Assembly: GCF_029633865.1 (NCBI RefSeq)
Contig: NC_079212.1
Span: 146,035,992 to 146,099,991 of the forward strand
Direction of reading: 5' to 3'
DNA from: Lampris incognitus
Taxonomy: Eukaryota; Chordata; Actinopteri; Lampriformes; Lampridae
Length of the DNA stretch: 64,000 nt
Within the stretch, counting starts at the first letter, position 1, and every line of letters begins with the position of its first letter. The position numbers and the translations under genes are program-made. The notes under the pieces are model-generated. The model ran no database searches. It saw nothing but the letters and a program-made list of their open reading frames with translations, and was not told where the DNA came from. Shown piece after piece: positions 1-11,225 of the stretch.

Positions 1-247
1 GGGCTTAAACATCACCTCATTAACTTGATTTCATTGGCTGAAATTCAGCACACACCCACAAATTCACGGTCACCCATGGAAAAAAAACTACCAACAAGGA
101 GAGAAGGAGCAGGGTTATATAATACGAGACTGAATAAATGAAATGTACACATCATTATATCCAGCTTCGTTAGAGAGGATAGTTATAAAAGAGAGACATT
201 TTTCATCTTCGTGTGTCCTCGACACAGTTTCTTGGTGCAATGTGTGT
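1..247. other. No recognisable feature
   Basis: Mixed-composition sequence upstream of the first transposon. No exon, repeat or promoter-like cluster was seen. Confidence 0.5.
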
Positions 248-2987
248 TAGGGGTGTAAGAAAATATCGATGCACTCGACTATCACGATATTATCTTTAGT
301 GATACTGTATATCACAATATATCACCTTTCTTACAGTATCACAATATATAACCTTTCTTACAGTATCACAATATATCACCTCTCTTACAGTATCACAATG
401 TATCACCTCTCTTACAGTATCACAATATATCACCTCTCTTACAGTATCACAATGTATCACCTCTCTTACAGTATCACAATATATCACCTTTCTTACAGTA
501 TCACAATATATCACCTTTCTTACAGTATCACAATATATCACCTTTCTTACAGTATCACCATATATCACCTTTCTTACAGTATCACAATATATCATCTTTC
601 CTACATTATCACAATATAGCACCTTTCTTATAGTATCACAATACATCACCTTTCTTAAAGTATCACAATATATCACCTTTCTTACAGTATCACAATATAT
701 CACCTTTCTTACAGTATCACAATATATCACCTTTCCTACAGTATCACAATATATCACCTTTCCTACAGTATCACAATATATCACCTTTCCTACATTATCA
801 CAATATAGCACCTTTCTTACAGTATCACAATATATCACCTTTCCTACATTATCACAATATATCACCTTTCCTACAGTATCACAATATATCACCTTTCTTA
901 CAGTATCACAATATATTACCTTTCCTACATTATCACAATATAGCACCTTTCCTACATTATCACAATATAGCACCTTTCTTACAGTATCACAATATATCAC
1001 CTTTCCTACAGTATCACAATATATCACCTTTCCTACATTATCACAATATATCACCTTTCCCTACAGTATCACAATATATCACCTTTCTTACAGTATCACA
1101 ATATATCACCTTTCCTACATTATCACAATATATCACCTTTCCTACATTATCACAATATAGCACCTTTCTTACAGTATCACAATATATCACCTTTCCTACA
1201 TTATCACAATATATCACCTTTCTTAGCATCACAATATATCACCTTTCTTACAGTATCACAATATATCACCTTTCTTACAGTATCACAATATATCACCTTT
1301 CTTACAGTATCACAATATACCACCTTTCTTATAGTATCACAATATACCACCTTTCTTATAGTATCACAATATATCACCTTTCTTAAAGTATCACAATATA
1401 TCACCTTTCTTACAGTATCACAATATATCACCTTTCTTACAGTATCACAATATATCACCTTTCTACAGTATCACAATATATCACCTTTCCTACAGTATCA
1501 CAATATATCACCTTTCCTACATTATCACAATATAGCACCTTTCTTACAGTATCACAATATATCACCTTTCCTACATTATCACAATATATCACCTTTCCTA
1601 CAGTATCACAATATATCACCTTTCTTACAGTATCACAATATATCACCTTTCTTACAGTATCACAATATACCACCTTTCTTATAGTATCACAATATACCAC
1701 CTTTCTTATAGTATCACAATATATCACCTTTCTTACAGTATCACAATATATCACATTTCTTACAGTATCACAATATATCACCTTTCTTACAGTATCACAA
1801 TATATCACCTTTCCTACAGTATCACAATATATCACCTTTCCTACATTATCACAATATAGCACCTTTCTTACAGTATCACAATATATCACCTTTCCTACAT
1901 TATCACAATATATCACCTTTCCTACAGTATCACAATATATCACCTTTCTTACAGTATCACAATATATTACCTTTCCTACATTATCACAATATAGCACCTT
2001 TCCTACATTATCACAATATAGCACCTTTCCTACATTATCACAATATAGCACCTTTCTTACAGTATCACAATATATCACCTTTCTTACAGTATCACAATAT
2101 ATCACCTTTTCTACAGTATCACAATATATCACCTTTCCTACAGTATCACAATATATCATCTTTCCTACATTATCACAATATAGCACCTTTCTTACAGTAT
2201 CACAATATATCACATTTCTTACAGTATCACAATATATCACCTTTCTTACAGTATCACAATATATCACCTTTCCTACAGTATCACAATATATCACCTTTCC
2301 TACATTATCACAATATAGCACCTTTCCTACATTATCACAATATAGCACCTTTCTTACAGTATCACAATATATCACCTTTCTTACAGTATCACAATATAGC
2401 ACCTTTCCTACAGTATCACAATATATCACCTTTCCTACATTATCACAATATATCACCTTTCCTACAGTATCACAATATATCACCTTTCTTACAGTATCAC
2501 AAAATATCACCTCTCCTACATTATCACAATATAGCACCTTTCCTACATTATCACAATATAGCACCTTTCTTACAGTATCACAATATAGCACCTTTCCTAC
2601 ATTATCACAATATATCACCTTTCTTACAGTATCACAATATATCACCTTTCTTACAGCATCACAATATATCACCTTTCCTACAGTATCACAATATATCACC
2701 TTTCCTACAGTATCACAATATATCACCTTTCTTACAGTATCACAATATATCTCCTTTCTTACAGTATCACAATATATCACCTTTCTTACAGTATCACAAT
2801 ATATCACCTTTCTTACAGTATCACAATATATCACCTTTCTTACAGCATCACAATATATCACCTTCCTTACAGTATCACAATATATCTCCTTTCCTACGCT
2901 ATCACAATACATGGTGATATATTGAATCGTAACCGCTGTATCGTGATACGTGTCGTATCAGCAGATTCTTGCCAACACACAGCCCTA
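248..2987 (-). mobile_element. Non-autonomous DNA transposon with an internal tandem array
   Basis: The outer ends are short imperfect inverted termini: TAGGGGTGT at 248-256 and the reverse complement of TAGGGCTGTGTGT ending at 2987. Next to them lie GATA/TATCG-rich sequences (about 262-300 and 2912-2985) that resemble a dispersed fish repeat known to me by its TTGGCAAGAATCTG end. The 27-bp array fills the centre. No transposase is present. The superfamily is not certain (hAT is possible), and a clean target duplication was not identified. Confidence 0.6.
300..2912. repeat. 27-bp minisatellite, about 97 copies
   Basis: The unit is approximately cagtatcacaatatatcacc plus tttctta. Variants alternate cttacagt, cctacagt and cctacatt, with atagcacc in place of atatcacc, and recur in blocks that suggest higher-order units. 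Because 27 is a multiple of 3, the minus strand shows long open frames made of a repeated nonapeptide (IYCDTVRKV, IYCDNVGKV). These are treated as non-coding. Confidence 0.95.
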
Positions 2988-3969
2988 CTGTGGGCAGCTG
3001 CTCAGACACAGCGCATTGCTCCGGCACACATTAGCCATGCACTAATGTTGGATTTGAACCAGCAACCTCTGCTCGGCGCTCTGATCAGACCAGCAGGTAC
3101 AATACATGGGCCGAGCTGGTGATCTGGCTAGAACACTGGACCCACAGCGGTTCCCGGGACCCTGCGCACATTCCTCTTGCATGAATAATTGAAGACCATC
3201 TGAATTTAGCTGCGCCCGGACCAACACGTGGATCAATGAGGGAATCCAGAGGAGACGGACTCTAGAGGCTTTGAGCTCGTTCTTCATGCTTAGGAGTTGA
3301 AAGGCAAAAATTGAGGCGATTTGTTTTTCGGCTCTCTTCCTTCCAGAAGGCTCCAGGCTCGCCTTTCAGAGGCAACAGGCAATTGTTGAAGGTTAAAGGC
3401 CCAACCTGTGATTTATTTGACCACATCAAATGGAGGTATATTCACCTTGAAATGAATACTGACAACCACGTCTATGGGTGTGAAAACGTTCACATATGGC
3501 AATTAAAGCCAAAATCCGGGTGCCTCGAAGCCAGACAGCCTCTTTCTGAATGCACGGTGCCGGCCTGCCCCGTTTAATCTTGGCCCTCAGTTCACCGGAG
3601 AGATTTCCCTCTAAGCCGCCAGCAAGCACAGAGAGGATTCGAGCGTCAGCCAGCCGGCTGCAGTGCATCCTGGCACCTGAGCTGGATCCTATAAATGGAG
3701 GCCGCCGTCCCTCCACTGCTCACATGAAGACAGAAGAAACTCACCGGCTCAACAGCCGACAGCAGCAGCTTGCCTGCAGTCTTTCTCTGTCCGCCTCTTT
3801 CATATCGGTCTCAGATATAGTTTGCTGACTCTAGTCATTAGATGTCCTCTTTACTGGAGACCACCATGGCCACATGCAGTGGGTTTATATGCAAGTAAAC
3901 AATGTTTTGATTTTAATCAGATTAAGGCAATAAATTGATTATTGTAACAGCCACATAAACACCTTCATC
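2988..3969. other. No gene or repeat recognised
   Basis: Mixed-composition sequence with short frames in several phases and none resembling a known domain. It may be ordinary intron or intergenic DNA. Confidence 0.4.
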
Positions 3970-3977
3970 AAACTATC

Positions 3978-4416
3978 GGTAACACTTTAGTATGGGGAAC
4001 GTAGTCACCATTAAGTAGGTGCTTATCAGCATGCAAATTAGCAACATATTGGCTCTTCATTGGTCATTATTACGTATTCATTAATGCCTTATTATACAAC
4101 CAGTAAGCCATTAACTATGAGTTATAACCTCAGAAGTATTGCTTATTAGTAGTACCATCTCAATATGCCTTGCTTAGTATGGCCTTTATAAGGTGGTAGT
4201 ACCACAAGAAGAGTTATTCTGCCTTACTAACACTTAATGAATATGCTCTGTTCTTACATAACAACACACAAAACTACAAGTGTTCATAGTGTTACATTAC
4301 TGTAAATTAAGTTTTTGTTACTTAGAATATGTTCCCCATACTAAAGTGACATCTTGATCATTACTAATTCACTAGTAATTAAGTTTTTTTTATGTTCCCC
4401 ATACTAAAGTGTTACC
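3978..4416. mobile_element. hAT-like MITE, 439 bp, with perfect ends and target duplication
   Basis: The first 23 bases (3978-4000, starting GGTAACACTTTAGTATGG) are the exact reverse complement of the last 23 (4394-4416). The flanks are identical 8-bp direct repeats, AAACTATC, at 3970-3977 and 4417-4424. An 8-bp duplication is typical of hAT elements. There is no coding sequence. A third copy of the terminal sequence lies inside at 4331-4348, so one end is duplicated. Confidence 0.9.
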
Positions 4417-4493
4417 AAACTATCATCACTGAATCATCACTGATGAAGTGAGGATTACCAGAGCTAGTAAGCAGTCCACGATTAGGAGGATGA

Positions 4494-5345
4494 GGACGTA
4501 ACTTGATATGTACTACCTGAAACTTTTCACTCGTTTGCTGGTAGGTGCAGGTGAAAGTGTGCAGGTGGAAGTGTGCTGGTAGGTGCAGGTGAAAGTGTGC
4601 AGGTGGAAGTGTGCTGGTAGGTGCAGGTGAAAGTGTGCTGGTAGGTGCAGGTGGAAGTGTGCTGGTAGGTGCAGGTGGAAGTGTGCCGGTAGGTGCAGGT
4701 GAAAGTGTGCTGGTAGGTGCAGGTGGAAGTGTGCTGGTAGGTGCAGGTGGAAGTGTGCTGGTAGGTGCAGGTGAAAGTGTGCTGGTAGGTGCAGGTGCAG
4801 GTGGAAGTGTGCTGGTAGGTGCAGGTGGAAGTGTGCTGGTAGGTGCAGGTGGAAGTGTGCTGGTAGGTGCAGGTGGAAGTGTGCTGGGAGGTGCAGGTGG
4901 AAGTGTGCTGGTAGGTGCAGGTGGAAGTGTGCTGGTAGGTGCAGGTGGAAGTGTGCTGGGAGGTGCAGGTGGAAGTGTGCTGGTAGGTGCAGGTGGAAGT
5001 GTGCTGGTAGGTGCAGGTGGAAGTGTGCAGGTGAAAGTGTGCTGGGAGGTGCAGGTGGAAGTGTGCTGGTAGGTGCAGGTGGAAGTGTGCTGGTAGGTGC
5101 AGGTGGAAGTGTGCTGGGAGGTGCAGGTGGAAGGTTGCTGGGAGGTGCAGGTGGAAGTGTGCTGGTAGGTACAGGTGGAAGTGTGTGGACAGTTGTGTGC
5201 ATGTGGTTGACATGTATCCATGGTAAATCTTGCAGGCATTGCCAAAAATATACCACTGTCAACAGCACACGCAAACAAACAGGAAACTGGTATGACTGCT
5301 GCGGTACAAACCGGAAGTCAGTGGACTACAGTGATGCACAGAGTG
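4494..5345 (+). mobile_element. Dispersed repeat 'V24', copy 1, with expanded 24-bp core
   Basis: The left flank (GTAACTTGATATGTAC near 4498) and the right flank (GTGTGGACAGTTGTGTGCATG and onward to ACTACAGTGATGCACAG near 5340) match, in reverse orientation, the flanks of the larger array at 28870-30606. The core is the 24-bp array. The family is not known to me. Confidence 0.7.
4530..5190. repeat. 24-bp minisatellite, about 27 copies
   Basis: The unit is gtgctggtaggtgcaggtgg plus aagt, with ggaagt/gaaagt variants and occasional shortened 18-bp or 6-bp steps. It produces long frames in both strands (GAGGSVLV and HFHLHLPA peptides) that are repeat artefacts. Confidence 0.95.
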
Positions 5346-5347
5346 GA

Positions 5348-5685
5348 TTGACTGTGTCTGAAGGTGGGAAGCCAGATGTGGGTATATGTCCTGGTCGCTG
5401 CACTAGCGCCTCCTCTGGTCGGTCGGGGCGCCTGTTCAGGGGGCAATGGGGAACTGGGGGGGAATAGCGTGATCCTCCCACGCGCTACGTCCCCCTGGTG
5501 AAACTTCTCACTGTCAGGTGAAAAGAAGCGGCTGGCGACTCCACATGTATGGGAGGAGGCATGTGGTAGTCTGCAGCCCTCCCCGGATCGGCAGAGGAGG
5601 TGGAGCAGAGACCGGGACGACTCGGGAGAGTGGGGTAATTGGCCAAGTGCAACTGGGGAGAAAAAGGGTGGGGGGTATGATGAGT
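5348..5685 (+). mobile_element. SINE family A, 5'-truncated copy
   Basis: From GACTGTGTCTGAAGGTGGG to the AACTGGGGAGAAAAAGG end, the sequence matches the body of the full-length copies at about 7214 and 47255. The tRNA-like head is missing. Confidence 0.8.
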
Positions 5686-5856
5686 AAGTCTAGTTTTCTG
5701 TGGACCAAGGCCGTCCTTAAGGCAGCATAATGGCAGGAGAGAGCTGTGGTGGAAAAGTAAAAGTAAATGTTGTTGTTGTGACGATCCATCCAGTGTGAAG
5801 GAGGCTCTGGGTGAACCCACGAATTACCAGTGTGTTCTCCTCCTGATCCTCCCAGC

Positions 5857-6010
5857 AGCAGGAGCAGCAGCAGCAGGAGCAGCAGCAGCACGGTGTCTCC
5901 TGTGACTCTGGTTCATGATGCATGGAGACCCTGCAGCTGAGAGCAGCGCCATGCTGCCACATGAAAAGAGAGAGGGGAGGAAGGAAGGAAGGAAGGGAGG
6001 AAGGAAGGAA
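5857..6010. repeat. CAG-rich and GGAA simple repeats
   Basis: A CAGCAG/GGAGCAG tract at 5857-5890 is followed by a GGAA/AGGA tract at about 5966-6009. Confidence 0.85.
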
Positions 6011-6389
6011 TACACCTGTGGGGTTTCTTCTCTCTAAACACTGCAGAGAAAGAGCAGAACAGCAGCCTGCTGGCAGGTGTTGCTGGTAGAAATACCCCAG
6101 TAAGCCTTTTGCTGCCAGCTGTGCCCTAGAGCAAGGCACAGGATCTCCGGTTTGTTGTGTCAAGTAATCTGATGGATAAGTCTGCAGGGATCAGACTTAA
6201 TCTCTTATCTATTATTTAAGAAGCAGAGAGAGTTTCTGCCTTTCTGCCCGGACCTGTTCACATGAAGAGGCGGCGGTACCCACAGCATGTCCACGTCCTG
6301 TCCTGCAGCTGACTGCTAGTCCACACCACACGTGTCTCTCGTTAGGAAGCAGCAAGGTATGGAGTAAGCTCTCCTGAGAAGAACCTGGA

Positions 6390-7060
6390 TTACTCTCTCT
6401 CTGTCTCTCTGTCTCTCTCTCTGTCTCTCTATGTCTCTCTTTCTGTCTCTCTCTCTGTCGCTCTATGTCTCTTTCGGTCTCTCTCTGTCGCTCTATGTCT
6501 CTCTCTCTGTCTCTCTCTATGTCTCTCTCTCTGTCTCTATGTCTCTCTCTCTGTCTCTCTCTATGTCTCTCTATGTCTCTCTCTCTGTCTCTATGTCTCT
6601 CTGTCTCTCTCTCTGTCTCTCTCTATGTCTCTCTCTCTGTCTATCTATGTCTCTATGTCTCTCTCTATGTCTCTCTGTCTCTCTATGTCTCTCTCTCTGT
6701 CTCTCTATGTCTCTATCTATGTTGATGTCTCTCTCTCTGTCTCTCGCTGTCTGTCTATGTCTGTCTCTCACTCTCGCTGCCTCTCTGTCTCTGTCTCTGT
6801 CTCTCTATGTCTCCGTCTCTTTCTCTCTCTCTATGTCTTTATGTCTGTCTGTCTCTCTCTATGTCTGTCTGTCTCTCTCGCTGTCTCTCTATGTCTCTCG
6901 CTGTCTGTCTATGTCTGTCTCTCTCTCTCGCTGCCTCTCTGTCTCTGTCTCTCTATGTCTCCATCCCTGTCTCTGTCTCTATGTCTCTGTCTCTCTCTTG
7001 CTGTCTCTCTCCATGTCTTTATGTCTGTGTCTCTCTCTCTCTATGGTCTCTGTCTGTCTC
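6390..7060. repeat. CT/GT-rich simple repeat (CTCTGT-type), about 670 bp
   Basis: An almost uninterrupted mix of TCTC, TGTC and TATG steps, strongly pyrimidine-rich on the + strand. The overlapping Ser/Leu-rich frames are artefacts. Confidence 0.95.
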
Positions 7061-7213
7061 TCCATTAGAAACCCTTCATGCAGGGGGAGACAAAGCGCTT
7101 TAACTTTTCATGTAGTAAGTCACATTGGAGTTCAGGTTATAGTCAGTGGCTCTGTCTCAGTCACCGTACACCAGACACATGGATGAGCGTTCAGTAATAA
7201 ACAGGACAGGTAG

Positions 7214-7679
7214 GAATACAGGCTCGGTGGAATACGGGTAGCGTGGCGGTCTATTCCGTTGCCTAGCAGCACGGGGATCGCCGGTTCGAATCCCCGTGTT
7301 ACGTCCAGCTTGGTTGGGCGTTCCTATAGACACAGTTGTCCGTGTCTGGGGGTGGGAAGCCGGATGTGGGTACGTGTTCTGCTTGCTGGACTAGCGCCTC
7401 CTCTGGTCGGTTGGGGTGCCTGTTCAGGGGGTGAGGGGGAACTGGGGGGAATAGCGTGATCCTCCCACGCGCTACGTCCCCCTGGTGAAACTCCTCACTG
7501 TCAGGTGAAAAGAAGCGGCTGGTGACTCCACATGTACGGGAGGAGGCATGGGGTAGTCTGCAGCCCTGCCCGGATCAGCAGAGGGGGTGGAGCAGAGACC
7601 GGGACATTCCGGAAGAGTGGGGTAATTGGCCAGATACAATTGGGGAGAAAAGGGGAGGAGGGGGGGATCAATGTCGGCC
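7214..7679 (+). mobile_element. SINE family A, full-length tRNA-derived copy
   Basis: The tRNA-like head has a B-box-like GGTTCGAATCC at 7283-7293 and an A-box-like stretch near TAGCGTGGCGGTC. The body is shared with 5348-5685 and 47255-47703. A probable target duplication, AACAGGACA(G/T)GTA, flanks it at 7201-7213 and 7680-7692 with one mismatch. Confidence 0.85.
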
Positions 7680-7699
7680 AACAGGACATGTAAATGATC

Positions 7700-9650
7700 A
7701 GGTATTAGCAGCCATTTCCACATCGTGCATCCCCAAGAGACTGCTGCGAGCTTTGGGAGCGCTGTTGTTTCGTGTCTGCAGGTCCGATCCATCACACAGG
7801 TGTGTGTGCTTAGATGATTCCACACAGGTCCACCCATCATGCCTCACCCGCAGTATGAGTGAGAACACATAAAGGAGAAGCCACGCCAGAGGGAAACATT
7901 TTCTGAATGGATGGAAAACGCCTCAGCCACGGCCCCACCCGAGCAAGGCCCGGACACGCAGCGTCGCTGTCTGAGCGTCGGGGGACAGGATCTCTAAATC
8001 CCCAGCATTTGTTAAGCGGGGAAGTCTGAAGGAGGCTGTCAAACTGTCCCACCTCCTCCCTCTTTTCACTCACTTATTCAGCTCCGTGCCCTCCATACAG
8101 TATAATACCCCGTCGAGCCCGGAGCGACGATGACGGGGCTTTAATGTGGACCGCGTGGAGGAAACAAGGGCGGGTGCAGCAACGGCTGGTGTCGCTGGAT
8201 GCGGGGTGGGGTCGCTTTGCAGGGGGGGATGAGGGGATGCAGACCTTCGGGGAAGAGTGATTTTCTGTCACACCGACCCCTCCCCTCCCTTCCTCCCCTC
8301 GGCTGCAAACTGCAGAAACGAGCAGAAGACGGACCCTCCCGTCTTTAGGTTTCAGCCTTTTCCCTGCATGGAACCGAATTCTAAATCCGAGCCTTTTTTC
8401 TGAGGAGGCTTTGCAGAAATTCTCGGACGGTGCAGCAGTTAAACCTGTGCAGGGTGAAGCCGGTGCAGGAAAACCAACATTAGAAAAAGAGGTGAATAAG
8501 CACTTTGCAGAGTGTGAAAAACCATCATGGTTGTGTGCACGTTGCTTTTTGGGATTATCTCCCTGAAACGTGCACCGAAAGGCCTCTGAACATTTCTGAC
8601 ACATGAAATATTTAATCCGGTTAAAAAACAAAGCCGCCATCACGGATGAGGCGCTTTCAGAGGAACATGTACAAACTTCGCATGGCCCTTCCACTGCTTA
8701 ATGACTAACACTGACGGCACATTGTTAGCATTAAAACACTTACATAAGCTCCACTGCAAGCAATTATCTCTTCTTTTGGTCCCTAAGATCACACCTGTCA
8801 TGACACTCCAGTAATTACACAGACACACCTACCGGCTCGTCTCACATATGAGGGGTCAAAGTTGAGGGCAGAGAGAATACTGGGTAAAAGCAACAAGCAT
8901 CAGGAATATTTGAACCTGTTTACCTGTGTGTTTTGTGGACTAAATTGAAAATTCAATTAGTTGATGGTGAAAAAACAAAAGAGGTGAAGAGGGTCAGGAC
9001 TGGCTTTGGGGGGGGGGGGGGGCTGAGTAATCGTAATCCTCTTGTATGGTGCAGACAAGCCGAGAACACGCCCAGACTTTTGGGATTGTGTGTGTGTTGT
9101 GATGATGCCGGGACACGTTAGGACACGGGATTAGACGTGTTGGCTGCAATCCATCAGGCAGGCTACCAACACGTGGGAGGATCCGCCGCCACGTCTAGCA
9201 AAGCCGCCTCTGAGCTGGAAACTTTGATGAGTGTAGCTACAGACATAACGAGATGCTGTCATAAGTATTATCTAATGGCTTAAAACACGGTGTGCAGCCT
9301 GTAGACGTTCCTCTCAGATGTTGTGTTGCAGACATGGTCCACGTTACATACCGAGGTCTGCCTCCACTTGCCTCTCAACACTCCTCTAGAATTGAAATCC
9401 ATAGAAAATCTCATTCCGTTGTGTTGGGATTTCTAAGAGTCAATGTGTCATCCAGACTGGTCATCATGGACCAGGAGACGAACCCAGCCCGCTGTGATTC
9501 TAACCAGACTGAGCTTGTAAGAGCCGTGTCCCAGAAACACAGTAAAACACTGTAGCGCCAGTGTGTCACTGGCCGGCTAAATGTACAGGGGTGATCTGAA
9601 TTGAGCAAGAATGTTTAAATGTGTTTGTTTTGCTTGAATATCGTGTTGGT
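7700..9650. other. Repeat-poor stretch, no gene recognised
   Basis: This is one of the few long stretches without tandem repeats. A 206-codon minus-strand frame (8074-8694) contains CQKCSEAFRC but no domain I can name, and its composition looks like chance. A poly-G run lies at about 9008-9022. Confidence 0.4.
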
Positions 9651-9659
9651 GTGGATGTG

Positions 9660-10870
9660 TGGACTTGTTGGTTCAGATGATGGGAAGTTCTGTATTCAGG
9701 TGATGGGATGTCCTGTGTTCAGATGATGGGGATGTCCTGTATTTAGATGAGGGGATGTTTAGTTTTCAGGTGATGGGAAGGTCCTGTGTTCAGGGGATGG
9801 AATGTCCTGTGTTGAGGTGATGGGAATGTCCTGTGTTGAGGTGATGGGAATGTCCTGTATTTAGATGATGAAATGTTCAGTGTTCAGATGATGAGATGTC
9901 CTGTGTTCAGGTGATAGGAATGTCCTGTGTTTAGATGATGGGAATATCCTGTGTTCAGATGATAGGAATGTCCTGTGTTTAGATGATGGGAATATCCTGT
10001 GTTGAGGTGATGGGAATGTCCTCTATTTAGATGAGGGGGTGTCCTGTGTTCAGGGGATGGAATGTCCTGTATTTAGATGATGAAATGTTCAGTGTTCAGA
10101 TGATGAGATGTCCTGTGTTCAGGTGATGGGAGTGTCCTAAGTTCAGGTAATGGGGATGTCCTGTGTTGAGATAATGAGATGTCCTGTGTTGAGGTGATGG
10201 GATGTCCTGTGTTCAGGTGATGGAGTGTCCTGTGTTCAGGTGATGGGAGTGTCCTGTGTTCAGGTGATGGGAGTGTCCTGTGTTCAGGTGATGGGAGTGT
10301 CCTGTGTTCAGATGATGAGAATGCCCTGTGTTCAGGTGATGGGAGTGTCCTGTGTTCAGGTGATGGGAGTGTCCTGTGTTCAGGTGATGGGAGTGTCCTG
10401 TGTTCAGGTGATGGGAGTGTCCTGTGTTCAGGTGATGGGAGTGTCCTGTGTTCAGGTGATGGGAGTGTCCTGTGTTCAGGTGATGGGAGTGTCCTGTGTT
10501 CAGGTGATGGGAGTGCCCTGTGTTCAGGTGATGGGAGTGCCCTGTGTTCAGGTGATGGGAGTGTCCTGTGTTCAGGTGATGGAATGTCCTGTGTTCAGGT
10601 GATGGGAGTGTCCTGTGTTCAGGTGATGGGAGTGCCCTGTGTTCAGGTGATGGGAGTGCCCTGTGTTCAGGTGATGGGAGTGCCCTGTGTTCAGGTGATG
10701 GGAGTGCCCTGTGTTCAGGTGATGGGAGTGTCCTGTGTTCAGGTGATGGGAGTGCCCTGTGTTCAGGTGATGGGAGTGCCCTGTGTTCAGGTGATGGGAG
10801 TGCCCTGTGTTCAGGTGATGGGAGTGTCCTGTGTTCAGGTGATGGAATGTCTTGTGTTCAGGTGATGGGA
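9660..10870. repeat. 24-bp minisatellite, degenerate then homogeneous
   Basis: The unit is gtcctgtgttcaggtgatgg plus gagt. The left part (9660-10200) is irregular in spacing and sequence; the right part (10205-10870) is about 28 nearly identical copies. The gradient suggests recent expansion at the right side. It is unrelated in sequence to the V24 core. The CVQVMGVS frames are artefacts. Confidence 0.93.
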
Positions 10871-11170
10871 GTGTGTGCACATTCATACAGGCCGAGTTCT
10901 ATACGGTGCCATTAATGTTAGTGAAGGTGTTGAATATCTTTGCTGCTCTGTGTTTACGGCCGTTTCTGTAATTTGTATTAATAAATATTGTTTAATTGTA
11001 TGGACTTTCAGAAGAATAGACCAATAGGGTGAAAGGAGGACCAAATATATAAAAATACTGCAGTTTTAAGAGTTTTAAAGAAAAATCCTTTAGAGGAGAT
11101 CACATCTGTCAACTCCCCCAAACATTTTCCAACTTCTGTAAACCTCCTCATAGCACATTTCCTACTTATA

Positions 11171-11225
<55 letters not shown>

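Noticed and set aside
296..2912. Minus-strand frames up to 485 codons of IYCDTVRKV-type repeats
   Set aside because: Products of the 27-bp array with no unique coding sequence.
6431..7186. Ser/Leu-rich frames over 250 codons
   Set aside because: Pure CT/GT simple repeat.
7234..7300. Functional tRNA genes at 7.2, 14.8, 40.6 and 47.3 kb
   Set aside because: The tRNA-like heads are followed by long shared bodies and, in several cases, target duplications, so they are SINEs.
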